A DNA stretch of 64,000 nucleotides from Ectothiorhodospiraceae bacterium (GCA_020831885.1 JAFIFU010000004.1:62001-126000); one strand, 5' to 3'; positions 15,886 through 25,229 are shown, counted from the first letter of the stretch. Notes: generated from the sequence alone by a model not told the origin. Made by a program: numbers and translations.

Positions 15886-18800
15886 GTGATCATCAATTCC
15901 CAGGACACCCCGACCCCGCTCCGTCAGACGCTTCGCAAGGCCTACCATATGGACGAGGCCGAACTGATGCAGCAACTCGCCGCAGCGGCGGAAACCGAGG
16001 AGGAACAGCGCAAACGCATCGAGCGGCGGGCCACCGGGCTGGTAAAGGCGGTGCGAAAGCAACGGGTCTCCCAGGGCGGGGTGGATGCCCTGCTGCACGA
16101 GTACGATCTCTCCAGCAAGGAGGGCATCGTGCTCATGTGCCTGGCGGAGGCGCTGATGCGGGTGCCGGACGCGGAGACCGCGGACCGCCTGATCGCCGAC
16201 AAGATCGCCAGTGGCGACTGGGAATCCCACCTGGGTCACAGCAGCTCGCCGTTCGTGAATGCGTCCACCTGGGGGCTGATGCTCACCGGCCGCGTGGTGC
16301 GCTTCAAGGAGCGCAGCGGCCGGGATCTCGGCGACCTCATGCGGCGCATGGTCCAGCGCAGCGGCGGACCGGTGATCCGCCAGGCGGCCCGGCAGGCCAT
16401 GCGCATCATGGGCCGGCAGTTCGTCATGGGGCGCACCATCGGGGAGGCGCTGAAACGGGCCCGGGAGGACGAGAAGGCCGGTTTCACCCACTCCTTCGAC
16501 ATGCTGGGGGAAGCCGCCCGCACCATGGCGGATGCGGACCGCTACCTGAACGCCTACCGCCAGGCCATCCGCGCCATCGGCAAGGCCAGCGGCGACAGGA
16601 GTGTTCACGCCTCGCCCGGCATCTCGGTGAAACTCTCGGCCCTGCATCCGCGCTACGAATTCGCCCAGCGGGAACGCATGTTGCCCGTGGTCACGGAGCG
16701 GCTCACCGCACTGGCGGTGGAGGCCCGGGAAGCGGGGATCTCCCTGTGCGTGGACGCGGAAGAGGCGGATCGCCTGGATGTGTCGCTGGACATCATCGAG
16801 GCCGTGTCCGCAGACCCGAAACTGAAGGGCTGGAACGGGTTCGGGCTGGCGATCCAGGCCTACCAGAAACGCTGCCATGGGTTGATCGACTGGCTGGTGG
16901 ACATAGCCCGGCGCCATGAACGGCGCCTGATGGTGCGCCTGGTGAAGGGCGCCTACTGGGACTCCGAGATCAAGCACGCCCAGGAAGCCGGCCATGCCGA
17001 CTACCCGGTGTTCACCCGCAAGCTGAATACCGACATCGCCTACCTGGCCTGCGCACGCAAGCTGCTGGAGGCCCAGGACTGCATCTACCCCCAGTTCGCC
17101 ACCCACAACGCCCATTCCGTGGCCTGGGTGCTGGAAATGGCCCGGGGCCGGGAGTTCGAGTTCCAGCGACTGCACGGCATGGGGGAGGCACTGTACGCCG
17201 ATCTGGTGCGGCAGGACGGCATACCCTGCCGTATCTACGCCCCGGTGGGCAGCCACGAGGAACTGCTGCCCTATCTGGTGCGGCGTCTGCTGGAGAACGG
17301 CGCCAACAGCTCCTTCGTCAACCGCATCCAGGACGAGAAGCTGCCCATCAGCGAAATGGTGGCGGATCCGGTGGAGCAGTTCCGCACCCTGGGAAAGGCC
17401 ATCCGCCACCCGCGCATCCCCCTGCCCGCTGACCTCTACGGCAGCGCCAGGCGCAACTCCCGGGGGGTGGACCTGACCGACGTGCCCACACTGGAGGAGC
17501 TGCGTGACGGCATGGTCCGGAGCGCGGAACGGGGTTGGAGCGCGGCGCCGCTGGTGAACGGCGAAGCCCTGGACGGTGATGCCCGTCCGGTTACGGACCC
17601 CGCCAAGCGGGAGCGCCAGGTGGGCACGGCCGTCTGGGCCACGCCGCCACAGGCCGCTCAGGCGGTGGAAGCGGCCGCGGGGGCGGCGGAGCGCTGGGCG
17701 GCAAGCCCGGTGGAGGACCGCGCCCGCTGCCTGGAGCGGATGGCCGCGCTCATGGAGCGGAACATGGCGGAACTGATGGCCCTGTGCGTGCGGGAGGCGG
17801 GCAAGGGGCTGGCGGATGCGGTGGCGGAAGTGCGGGAGGCCGTGGACTTCTGCCGCTACTATGCCCTGCGTGCCCGTGCCGATTTCTCCGAACCGGAAAC
17901 CCTGCCCGGCCCCACCGGTGAGAAGAACCAGATACGGCTGGCCGGGCGCGGCGCCTTCGTCTGCATCAGCCCCTGGAATTTCCCGCTGGCCATCTTCTGC
18001 GGCCAGGTGACGGCAGCCCTGGCGGCCGGGAACACCGTGCTGGCGAAACCCGCCGAACAGACCACCCTGATCGGGCATCGGGCGGTGCAGTTGCTGCACC
18101 AGGCGGGAATCCCGGAGGATGTGCTGCACCTGGTGCCCGGTGACGGCCAGGTGGGCGCCGCGCTGGTGGCGGACGAACGCATTGCCGGCGTCGCCTTCAC
18201 CGGCTCCGTGGACACGGCCCGGCACATCAACCAGACCCTGGCGCAACGCAGCGGACCGATCATTCCCCTGATTGCCGAGACGGGCGGCCAGAACGCCATG
18301 ATCGCGGACTCCACCGCTCTGCCGGAGCAATTGGTGGTGGACGTGATCGCCTCCGCCTTCCAGAGCGCCGGGCAGCGGTGCTCCGCCCTGCGGGTGCTGT
18401 ATCTGCAGGAAGAGATGGCGGATCACTTCCTTGCCATGCTGGCCGGCGCCATGGACGAACTGGTGGTGGATGATCCCGCCTGGCTGTCCACGGACATCGG
18501 CCCGGTGATCGACGAAGAAGCCCGCGGGATACTCCTTGACCATATCGCGCATATGCGCGGTGAGGCGAAGCACATGATCGCCGAGGCCAGTCTGGGCCCG
18601 GATAGCGACAAGGGCACCTTCGTCGCCCCCATCGCCTTCGAGATCGACAGCATCCGGCAGCTGGAGCGGGAGGTGTTCGGCCCGGTGCTGCACGTGGTCC
18701 GTTACCGGGCGGACGAACTGGAACGGGTGCTGGACGATATCAACGCCGCCGGCTACGGCCTGACCCTGGGTGTACATACCCGCATCGACGCCACGGCAGA

Positions 18801-19044
18801 ACACATCGCCCACCGGGTGCGGGTGGGCAACTGTTATGTGAACCGGAACCAGATCGGCGCGGTGGTGGGGGTACAGCCGTTTGGCGGCGAGGGCCTGTCC
18901 GGCACCGGCCCGAAGGCGGGCGGGCCCCGTTACCTGCACCGATTCGCCACGGAGCGGGTGCTCACCATCAACACCACGGCGGCGGGCGGTAACGCCTCCT
19001 TGTTCGCCATGGGCGACGATGAGGCGGATGAGCCGGGCCGATGA
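15886..19044 (+). CDS. putA: Bifunctional proline dehydrogenase / L-glutamate-gamma-semialdehyde dehydrogenase
   Basis: Oxidises proline to pyrroline-5-carboxylate (FAD domain, electrons to quinone) and then to glutamate (NAD domain). It starts with GTG at 15886 behind AGGAGG. 1052 residues: a helical arm and PRODH barrel over about residues 90-480 (FVMGRTIGEALK, RLVKGAYWDSEIK, GMGEALYADLV), then an aldehyde dehydrogenase from about 540 (PWNFPLAIF near 692, AETGGQN near 797, catalytic Cys in SAGQRCSALRV at about 832). It lacks the N-terminal ribbon-helix-helix DNA-binding domain and the long C-terminal extension of trifunctional PutA (about 1320 residues), so it should not repress itself. That agrees with a separate divergent AraC regulator. 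Confidence 0.95.
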   Translation: MIINSQDTPTPLRQTLRKAYHMDEAELMQQLAAAAETEEEQRKRIERRATGLVKAVRKQRVSQGGVDALLHEYDLSSKEGIVLMCLAEALMRVPDAETADRLIADKIASGDWESHLGHSSSPFVNASTWGLMLTGRVVRFKERSGRDLGDLMRRMVQRSGGPVIRQAARQAMRIMGRQFVMGRTIGEALKRAREDEKAGFTHSFDMLGEAARTMADADRYLNAYRQAIRAIGKASGDRSVHASPGISVKLSALHPRYEFAQRERMLPVVTERLTALAVEAREAGISLCVDAEEADRLDVSLDIIEAVSADPKLKGWNGFGLAIQAYQKRCHGLIDWLVDIARRHERRLMVRLVKGAYWDSEIKHAQEAGHADYPVFTRKLNTDIAYLACARKLLEAQDCIYPQFATHNAHSVAWVLEMARGREFEFQRLHGMGEALYADLVRQDGIPCRIYAPVGSHEELLPYLVRRLLENGANSSFVNRIQDEKLPISEMVADPVEQFRTLGKAIRHPRIPLPADLYGSARRNSRGVDLTDVPTLEELRDGMVRSAERGWSAAPLVNGEALDGDARPVTDPAKRERQVGTAVWATPPQAAQAVEAAAGAAERWAASPVEDRARCLERMAALMERNMAELMALCVREAGKGLADAVAEVREAVDFCRYYALRARADFSEPETLPGPTGEKNQIRLAGRGAFVCISPWNFPLAIFCGQVTAALAAGNTVLAKPAEQTTLIGHRAVQLLHQAGIPEDVLHLVPGDGQVGAALVADERIAGVAFTGSVDTARHINQTLAQRSGPIIPLIAETGGQNAMIADSTALPEQLVVDVIASAFQSAGQRCSALRVLYLQEEMADHFLAMLAGAMDELVVDDPAWLSTDIGPVIDEEARGILLDHIAHMRGEAKHMIAEASLGPDSDKGTFVAPIAFEIDSIRQLEREVFGPVLHVVRYRADELERVLDDINAAGYGLTLGVHTRIDATAEHIAHRVRVGNCYVNRNQIGAVVGVQPFGGEGLSGTGPKAGGPRYLHRFATERVLTINTTAAGGNASLFAMGDDEADEPGR

Positions 19045-19084
19045 GGCGGGCTGATGGCGCGGATCGGAAATCCCCGGGGGCTTA

Positions 19085-19195
19085 TGTCGGTGATCCGCCC
19101 TTCGGGCGGCCACCGACCTACGCTTCCTGCGCGGAAAGGCGCACGATCCGTGGTTTGCGTAGGTCGGAAGCCTTGCGGAGCAAGGATCTCCGACA
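19085..19195. repeat. Pair of inverted REP-like elements
   Basis: Two related 38-base units, 19085-19122 (TGTCGGTGATCCGCCCTTCG onward, ending CACCGACCTACG) and 19158-19195 (CGTAGGTCGG onward, ending CTCCGACA), lie in opposite orientation between the putA and putP stops. The ends GTAGGTCGG/CCGACA are the common core of proteobacterial REP/GTAG-type elements. Each unit is itself a hairpin, for example CCGCCCTTCGGGCGG, so the pair may also act as a terminator between the convergent genes. Confidence 0.65.
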
Positions 19196-19211
19196 ACCCT
19201 CCGTTGCCCCC

Positions 19212-20672
19212 TCAGGCCCGGCGGGAGGCTTCGAACTGGCGGCTGGCCTCCTCCGAGGGGCTGCCATCGATCACGCTGACCAGCACGATGGCGATGGTGG
19301 CGAGAATGAAACCGGGCAGAATCTCATAGACATCGAACACCCCGCCGGAGAGCCGGTTCCACACCAACACGGTCACCGCCCCCACCACCATGCCGGCCAG
19401 AGCCCCGTTGCGGGTCATCCGGGACCAGTACAGCGAGAGAATGATCACCGGACCGAAGGCCGCGCCGAAGCCACCCCAGGCGTAGGCCACAAGCTCCAGC
19501 ACCCCGGCTTCCGGATTCAGCGCCAACAGCAGCGCCACCACCGAGACGACGATCACCGCCCCACGGCTGATCCAGACCATCTCCGCATCGGAGGCGTCGG
19601 AACGGATGAAGCCCTTGTAGAAATCGTTGGTCAGGGCACTGGCGGAGACGATCAACTGGGAGTCGATGGTGCTCATGATGGCCGCCAGGATGGCCGCCAT
19701 CAGGATACCCGCCACCCAGGGATTGAACAGCGCCCGGATCAGTTCGATGAGCACCGTCTCGCTCTCCTCGATGGGCGCGTCGGCGAAATAGGCGATGCCC
19801 AGATAGCCGGTGGCCACGGCACCGACCAGCGCCAGGATCATCCAGCTCATGCCGATCAGCGTCGCCCTGGGCACGTCCCGCTCGGAGCGGATAGCCATGA
19901 ACCGGGCCAGGATGTGGGGCTGACCGAAGTAGCCCAACCCCCAGGCCAGCAGGGAGATCATGCCAAGGAAGGTCATCCCCTGCAGCACCGTGGTGTAGGC
20001 GGGATCCAGGGCCCGGACCTCGGTCTGCACGTCGCCCCAGCCGCCCACCAGCACCACCACGAACATGGGCACCACCAACAGGGTCAGGAACATGAGGATG
20101 CCCTGGACGAAATCGGTCCAGCTCACCGCCAGGAAACCGCCCAGGAAGGTGTAGGAGATGATCACCACAGCCCCCACCAGCAGCGCGGTCTGGTATTCCA
20201 TTCCGAAGGAGCTCTGGAACAGAAGCCCGCCGCCCACCAGGCCGGCCGAGATATACAGGGTGAAAAAGATCAGGATCACCACGGCGGAGATCACCCGCAG
20301 CATGCGGCTGGTGTCCCCGAAACGGTTCTCCAGGAAATCCGGAATGGTGAGGGAATCCTTGGCCCGTTCGGTGAAGCGCCGCAGCCGGCCGGCCACGAAC
20401 ACCCAGTTGAGGAAAGCCCCCGCCACCAGGCCGACGCCGATCCATAACTCACCCAGGCCGGCGGCGTACACGGCACCGGGCAGGCCCAGCAGCAGCCAGC
20501 CACTCATATCCGATGCGCCGGCGCTCAGGGCGGCGACGCCCGGCCCCAGGCGCCGACCGCCCAGCACGTAGTCGGACAGATCGCTGGTCATCCTGTACGC
20601 TGCAAAACCGACCAGCAACATCAGCACCAGGTAGGCACCGAATGTCAGGAGTGTGGGAATCGGCATGTCCAT
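19212..20672 (-). CDS. putP: Sodium/proline symporter
   Basis: Inner-membrane Na+-coupled proline importer of the solute:sodium symporter family. The start at 20672 has GGGGAG five bases upstream and gives 486 residues with about 13 hydrophobic segments; the 722-residue track ORF adds a shadow region. PutP hallmarks: YVLGGRRLGPGVAALSAGASDMSGWLL (TM2-3, proline and sodium site), YTFLGGFLAVSWTDFVQG, WGLGYFGQPHILARFMA, and AAIMSTIDSQLIVSASALTNDF. It is convergent with putA and separated by the REP-like pair, so the two genes form a proline uptake and breakdown unit with separate promoters. Confidence 0.95.
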   Translation of the reverse strand: MDMPIPTLLTFGAYLVLMLLVGFAAYRMTSDLSDYVLGGRRLGPGVAALSAGASDMSGWLLLGLPGAVYAAGLGELWIGVGLVAGAFLNWVFVAGRLRRFTERAKDSLTIPDFLENRFGDTSRMLRVISAVVILIFFTLYISAGLVGGGLLFQSSFGMEYQTALLVGAVVIISYTFLGGFLAVSWTDFVQGILMFLTLLVVPMFVVVLVGGWGDVQTEVRALDPAYTTVLQGMTFLGMISLLAWGLGYFGQPHILARFMAIRSERDVPRATLIGMSWMILALVGAVATGYLGIAYFADAPIEESETVLIELIRALFNPWVAGILMAAILAAIMSTIDSQLIVSASALTNDFYKGFIRSDASDAEMVWISRGAVIVVSVVALLLALNPEAGVLELVAYAWGGFGAAFGPVIILSLYWSRMTRNGALAGMVVGAVTVLVWNRLSGGVFDVYEILPGFILATIAIVLVSVIDGSPSEEASRQFEASRRA

Positions 20673-20759
20673 AATGGCTCCCCTTTCTTCGTTCTTGGTG
20701 GCAGGGTCCGCTCCCGGACCCCATCCGGAAAAGCGTAGCAGGCGGTGGGCAAGACGCTG

Positions 20760-21626
20760 ATGCACCGGGACCGCACCGCCATCCTGTTCGGGCTCGGGGC
20801 CGTGGGCCTGTGGTCCACCGTGGCCACGGCCTTCAAGCTGGCCCTGGAGCAACTCTCGCCACTGGAGCTGATCTGGCTGGCGGCGCTGGTTTCCTGGCTG
20901 TTCATGGGCGCCTTGACGGCGGCCCGCGGCGAACTGCTGCCCGCGCTGCGCCGGGGCTGGCGCACCGCCCTCTGGGCGGGCCTGCTGAATCCCGTGGCCT
21001 ATTATCTGGTGCTGTTCGCCGCCTATGACCGGCTGCCCGGCCAGGAGGCCATGGCGCTGAACTACACCTGGGCGCTGACCATGGCCTTTCTCGCCGTGCC
21101 CATCCTGGGGCACCGGCTCACACTGCGGGACCTGGCGGCGGGTCTGATCGCCTACGCGGGAGTCTGGACCATCGCCACCCGGGGGGCGGTGTGGAACGTC
21201 CAGTTCGCCGACGGCACCGGCGTGGCCCTGGCACTGGGCTCCACCCTGCTCTGGGCCCTGTACTGGCTGCTGGTGGCCCGGGACCCGCGCCCGCCGGTGG
21301 TGGCCCAGTGGCAGAATTTCACCGTGGCCGTGCCCGTGCTGACGGTGCTGATCCTGCTGGGCCCCGGATTCCAGTGGCACGGCTGGGGCAGCCTGGGCGC
21401 CGGGGTCTACGTGGGGCTGTTCGAGATGGGGCTGGCCTTTGTGCTGTGGCAGCAGGCCATGCTGCGCACCTCCCGGACGGCGCGGGTGTCCAACCTGATC
21501 TTCCTGTCGCCGCCGGTCTCGCTGATGCTGCTCTACCTGATCGCCGGCGAGCCGATTCTGCCCTCAACCCTGGTGGGCCTGGTGCTGATCCTGGGCGGGC
21601 TGGCGCTGCAACAGGCGCGGAAGTAA
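20760..21626 (+). CDS. EamA-family (DMT) permease
   Basis: Ten-helix inner-membrane transporter of the drug/metabolite superfamily, 288 residues from the ATG at 20760. A GTG at 20745 is possible; neither has a clear ribosome site. Two EamA repeats are visible: the first from LFGLGAVGLWSTVATAFKLALEQLSP to VGVWTIATRG-like sequence, and the second from GVALALGSTLLWALYWLLVA to SPPVSLMLLYLIAGEPI and LGGLALQQARK. Members export amino acids or metabolites, but the substrate cannot be read from sequence. It is divergent from putP with 87 bases between starts. Confidence 0.88.
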   Translation: MHRDRTAILFGLGAVGLWSTVATAFKLALEQLSPLELIWLAALVSWLFMGALTAARGELLPALRRGWRTALWAGLLNPVAYYLVLFAAYDRLPGQEAMALNYTWALTMAFLAVPILGHRLTLRDLAAGLIAYAGVWTIATRGAVWNVQFADGTGVALALGSTLLWALYWLLVARDPRPPVVAQWQNFTVAVPVLTVLILLGPGFQWHGWGSLGAGVYVGLFEMGLAFVLWQQAMLRTSRTARVSNLIFLSPPVSLMLLYLIAGEPILPSTLVGLVLILGGLALQQARK

Positions 21627-21690
21627 CGGACAGACACACCGATCCATGACAGCATGACGGCCCTGGGACAAGCAACAGGATCGGAATTAC

Positions 21691-22365
21691 ATGAGCCTAC
21701 TGTTCATCGTTCGACACGGGCAAGCCGCCTTCGGCGAGGCCGACTATGACCGCCTCTCCGAGCTGGGCCGGCAGCAATCCCGCTGGCTGGGCCAGTATTT
21801 TCTGGACCGGGGCGTGCGCTTCAGCCGGGCGGTTGCCGGGGAGTTGTCCCGACAGCAGGACACCGCCCGGGAAATCCTGGAAACCATGGGCCAGACGGAC
21901 CTGCCGCTGGTCACCCACGGCGGCCTGAACGAGTATGACGGCGAATCCGTCTACGCCGCCTACACCGGCAACCAGGATCAGCACCTTCACCAGCAGGCGG
22001 ACTACAAGGATTACTGGCGCACGTTTCGACGCGCCTACGAAACCTGGATTGACGGCGGGCTGCCGGACGCGGTGGAAAGCTGGGATCAGTTCAACCGGCG
22101 GATTCAGGAGGCGCTGGCGGCGGCCCTGGAAGGGGCCGGTCGGGAGGATACGGTACTGGTCACCACCTCCGGCGGCGTGATGGGTTCAACCATGACCCAG
22201 GTGCTGGGAACGTCCGGCCACGCAGCCATTGACCTGAATTTCCAGATCCGCAACACGGCGATCTGCGAGTTCATCGCCACGCGAAGGGGACCGCGGCTGA
22301 TCAGCTACAACGCCATCCCCCATCTGGAAACGGCGGATCGCCGCCACGCCATCACCCACGTGTGA
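21691..22365 (+). CDS. Histidine phosphatase family protein
   Basis: Cytosolic phosphatase of the phosphoglycerate mutase-like clan, 224 residues. The catalytic motif LLFIVRHGQAAFGEADYDRLSELGRQQS lies at the extreme N-terminus: RHG histidine as nucleophile, followed by the usual L-x-x-x-GxxQ. A second conserved histidine region is less clear (TTSGGVMGSTMTQVL takes the place of the common SHGG). It is probably an uncharacterised small-molecule phosphatase. AGGATCGG lies before the ATG. The gene is single, with a strong terminator just downstream. Confidence 0.85.
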   Translation: MSLLFIVRHGQAAFGEADYDRLSELGRQQSRWLGQYFLDRGVRFSRAVAGELSRQQDTAREILETMGQTDLPLVTHGGLNEYDGESVYAAYTGNQDQHLHQQADYKDYWRTFRRAYETWIDGGLPDAVESWDQFNRRIQEALAAALEGAGREDTVLVTTSGGVMGSTMTQVLGTSGHAAIDLNFQIRNTAICEFIATRRGPRLISYNAIPHLETADRRHAITHV

Positions 22366-22372
22366 GAATCGG

Positions 22373-22410
22373 GAAAGCCGGCCTCCGGATCATTCGAAGG
22401 CCGGCTTTTC
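22373..22410 (+). terminator. Rho-independent terminator
   Basis: A GC-rich stem (AAAGCCGGCCT / AAGGCCGGCTTT) followed by TTTTC begins eight bases after the histidine phosphatase stop. It has the form of an intrinsic terminator and could work in both directions because the stem begins with AAA. Confidence 0.8.
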
Positions 22411-22424
22411 ATCACTCCCGGTGA

Positions 22425-22569
22425 TTACCAGCGTTCCATAATGACGGGCAGCTCGTGCGCCTGCAGGACGTCCAGCGGGTATTCCATCCAGCCTCTGAAC
22501 GTCGTCCCAGGTCAAGCCGCCATAGGCCAACAGTGCCGCGATGCCATTATTCAGGGTGGGCGACACCAT
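22425..22569 (-). pseudogene. Frameshifted gene remnant of unknown family
   Basis: Between the terminator and the acyl-CoA ligase stop, the minus strand reads MVSPTLNNGIAALLAYGGLT in one frame and then, after an apparent one-base shift near GTTCAGAGG, WMEYPLDVLQAHELPVIMER and a stop in the next frame. Both stretches look protein-like and no single frame is open through both. I do not recognise the family. It could be the end of a decayed gene or chance. Confidence 0.3.
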
Positions 22570-22590
22570 GCGGCGGCGGTTCCGGGCCGG

Positions 22591-24150
22591 TCAGCCCACC
22601 TGCCGGTTCCGGTCCTTCCAGTAGGGTTCCCGCAGCTTGAATTTCAGCAGCTTGCCGGCGCCGGACATGGGCAGTTCATCCCGCAACTCCATGCTCCGGG
22701 GGCACTTGAAGCCGGCGATGAGACTGCGGCAATGGGCCACCAGAGCGTCCTGATCCAGGGTCTCCCCCGGCTTGAGCACGATCACCGCGTGGACCCGCTC
22801 GCCCCATTTCTCGTCGGGCACACCGATCACGGCGCACTGGGACACCTGGGGAAGCTGCAGGATGGCGTCCTCCACCTCGGCGGAGTACACGTTCTCGCCG
22901 CCGGTGACGATCATGTCCTTTATCCGGTCCACAACGAACAGGAAGCCGTCCTGGTCGATGTAGCCGGCATCGCCCGTATGCATCCAGCCGTTGCGCAGGG
23001 CCTCCGCGGTCTGCCCGGGCTGGTTCCAGTACCCCTTCATCACCATGGGGCCCCGGGCGACGATCTCCCCCACCTTTCCCGGCGGCAGCGGCACATCGTT
23101 ACCGTCCACCACCCGCACCTCCGCCAGCGGCACGGGCACACCGGCGGACATTAGCTTGCCGGCGGCCCGGCCTTCGGCGGTGTGATAATGGGGCGTGAGC
23201 ACGGTGATGGTGGGCGAGAGTTCGGTCATGCCGTAGGCCTGGGCAAAACGCACCCCGGGCAGTTCCCCCAGCGCCCGTTCCAGCAGCGCCGTATCCATGG
23301 GCGAGGCGCCATAACGCAGCATCCGCAGGCTGGAGAGATCCCGCTTACTGAAATCCGGATGATCCAGCAGCATGCGCAGCATGGTGGGCACGAGGAAGGT
23401 TTCCGCCACGCGGTGACGCTCGATGGTTTCCAGCACCGCTCCCGGCTCGAAGGACGGCAGCAGCACGTGCGTCCCCAGGCGCAAGGAGAACTGGAGGATG
23501 TGGCCCAGGCCGGCCACGTGGAACGGCGGCGCCGCGTGCAGGCCCGGCACCGCCAATTCATCCCGGGGCACCATCAGCAGGCTGCCGAGGATGTTGCTCA
23601 GCAGGTTGATGTGGCTGAGCATCACCCCCTTGGGCTTGCCGGTGGTGCCGCCGGTGTAGAGCAGCACGGCCAGGTCATCGCCGCCGCAACGGGCATCGTC
23701 CGCCGGCGCCGCCTCCGCCAACAGCGTCTCGTAGGCCAGCGTCCCCGGCGGCGCTTCGCACTCCCCCACGTACACGATGGTCTGCAGGGCCTTTGCGTGC
23801 TTGCGCAGCGCGTCGATCATAGGCCGGAAGGCGTCATCCACGAACAGCACCCGGGCGTCGCAATCGTCCAGCGCATAGGCGATTTCCAGGGCGCTCCAGC
23901 GGACGTTCAGCGGCGCGATCACCGCACCGCCCCACAGGACGCCGTAGAGATACTCCAGGTAGCGGTCGGAGTTCATGCCCAGCATGGCCACCCGGTCGCC
24001 TTTCGCCACACCAAGCTGCTGCAACGCCCCCGCCAGACGGGAAACCCGGGTGACCAGTTGTCGCCAGCTCTGCTGCCGCTTGCCGAACACGGTGGCGACC
24101 TTGTCCGGGCATTGGTCCAGGCTTTTGTGCAAGGGCTGGGTGAGTTGCAT
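22591..24150 (-). CDS. AMP-forming fatty/aryl acyl-CoA ligase
   Basis: Activates a carboxylic acid to its CoA thioester through an acyl-adenylate. The start at 24150 (MQLTQPLHKS) follows AGGAG and gives 519 residues. ANL-superfamily motifs in order: the P-loop YTGGTTGKPKGVMLSH, APPFHVAGLGHILQF, AYGMTELSPT, GEIVARGPMVMKGYWNQP, TGDAGYIDQDGF, IVTGGENVYSAEVE, and a terminal GAGKLLKFKLRE with the catalytic lysine. Length and motif style fit medium- to long-chain or branched-acid ligases. It is divergent from the crotonase operon, separated by 271 bases that hold both promoters, so it may supply that operon with substrate. Confidence 0.9.
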   Translation of the reverse strand: MQLTQPLHKSLDQCPDKVATVFGKRQQSWRQLVTRVSRLAGALQQLGVAKGDRVAMLGMNSDRYLEYLYGVLWGGAVIAPLNVRWSALEIAYALDDCDARVLFVDDAFRPMIDALRKHAKALQTIVYVGECEAPPGTLAYETLLAEAAPADDARCGGDDLAVLLYTGGTTGKPKGVMLSHINLLSNILGSLLMVPRDELAVPGLHAAPPFHVAGLGHILQFSLRLGTHVLLPSFEPGAVLETIERHRVAETFLVPTMLRMLLDHPDFSKRDLSSLRMLRYGASPMDTALLERALGELPGVRFAQAYGMTELSPTITVLTPHYHTAEGRAAGKLMSAGVPVPLAEVRVVDGNDVPLPPGKVGEIVARGPMVMKGYWNQPGQTAEALRNGWMHTGDAGYIDQDGFLFVVDRIKDMIVTGGENVYSAEVEDAILQLPQVSQCAVIGVPDEKWGERVHAVIVLKPGETLDQDALVAHCRSLIAGFKCPRSMELRDELPMSGAGKLLKFKLREPYWKDRNRQVG

Positions 24151-24304
24151 CGGTTCTCCTCGCGTCGTGTCCGGCGGCGATCCCGCGCACCTGCATTCGT
24201 GATGCCTCAGTTCCGGGCACGGCGGCATCGTCTGAAAAGACGATTTCGTATCACCCCGGACGGCGTAGGCTTAATCTTATGGCGTCAGAATACAACAAAC
24301 TTGC

Positions 24305-24334
24305 TTGACGCTTGCAACATCTTTTGCGTAAGTT
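24305..24334 (+). promoter_or_regulatory. Candidate sigma-70 promoter for the crotonase operon
   Basis: TTGACG at 24305-24310 and TAAGTT at 24329-24334 with an 18-base spacer, in an AT-rich island within otherwise GC-rich DNA. The flanks AAACTTGC and GCGTAAGTTT form an imperfect inverted repeat across the promoter, which could be a regulator site. It lies 88 bases before the crotonase start. Confidence 0.45.
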
Positions 24335-24421
24335 TTTGCTGGACCTGGCCCGGGCCGGTTGAACAAGGCCCCGCCGGCAGCGCACCCGCCACCCCATGAC
24401 CCGACCACAGGATCCGAGATC

Positions 24422-25186
24422 ATGAGCGACGAAGTCATTTTCACCAAAGAAGACGGCATCGCCTTCATCACCATCAACCGGCCCAAGGCCCGGAATGCCG
24501 TCAACCGCGCCGTGGCGGAGCAGATCGCCGCCGCCATCGATACGCTGGAATCCGATGACACGCTGCGCGTGGGCATCCTCACCGGTGCCGGCGGCACCTT
24601 CTGCGCCGGCATGGACCTGAAGGCCTTCGTCCAGGGTGAAGTGCCCGTGGTGGAAGGCCGCGGCTTCGCCGGGCTCACCGAGAACCCGCCGCGCAAACCG
24701 CTGATCGCCGCCGTGGAAGGTTACGCCCTGGCCGGGGGCTACGAGCTGGCCCTGGCCTGCGATCTGATCGTGGCCGGCGAAGGCGCCAAGTTCGGCCTGC
24801 CGGAAGTGAAGCGCGGGCTGTGCGCCGCGGCCGGCGGCCTGCTGCGCCTGCCCCGCCAGCTCCCCTACCGAATTGCGCTGGAACTGGCACTGACCGGGGA
24901 CATGTTCCCGGCGGAGCGGGCCATGCACTTCGGGCTGATCAACCGCCTGGTGGCCGACGGCCAGGCCATGGACACCGCCACCGAGCTGGCCCGCGCCATC
25001 GTCGCCAACGCCCCCCTGGCCGTGGCCGCCAGCAAGGCCGTGGTGCGCGGCTCGCAGGACTGGTCCACCACGGAGATGTTCCAGCGCCAGCGGGAGTTGA
25101 CCGACCCCATCCGGGACTCGGAGGATGCCCGTGAGGGCGCAACGGCCTTCGCCGAAAAGCGCGCCCCGGTCTGGCGCGGCAAGTAG
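24422..25186 (+). CDS. Enoyl-CoA hydratase/isomerase (crotonase) family protein
   Basis: Acts on enoyl-CoA intermediates in beta-oxidation-like pathways. The start at 24422 (MSDEVIF) gives 254 residues; the track ORF's first 21 residues are leader. The crotonase fold shows TINRPKARNAVN, the first oxyanion-hole element GAGGTFCAGMDLKAF, the second at VEGYALAGGYELALACDLIVA, and FGLPEVKRGLCAAAGGLLRLPR, where the usual Pro-Gly-x-Gly-Gly loop is replaced by CAAAGG. It ends with EGATAFAEKRAPVWRGK, a typical C-terminus. First gene of a four-gene operon with two dehydrogenases and a second crotonase. Confidence 0.9.
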   Translation: MSDEVIFTKEDGIAFITINRPKARNAVNRAVAEQIAAAIDTLESDDTLRVGILTGAGGTFCAGMDLKAFVQGEVPVVEGRGFAGLTENPPRKPLIAAVEGYALAGGYELALACDLIVAGEGAKFGLPEVKRGLCAAAGGLLRLPRQLPYRIALELALTGDMFPAERAMHFGLINRLVADGQAMDTATELARAIVANAPLAVAASKAVVRGSQDWSTTEMFQRQRELTDPIRDSEDAREGATAFAEKRAPVWRGK

Positions 25187-25229
25187 TCCGCACCCCCACC
25201 CGCCGGGCCGGCCCACGGCCCTCACGCCG

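Noticed and set aside
15841-19113. 1090-residue minus-strand ORF opposite putA
   Set aside because: An antisense shadow caused by high GC at third codon positions; putA on the plus strand has full catalytic motifs.
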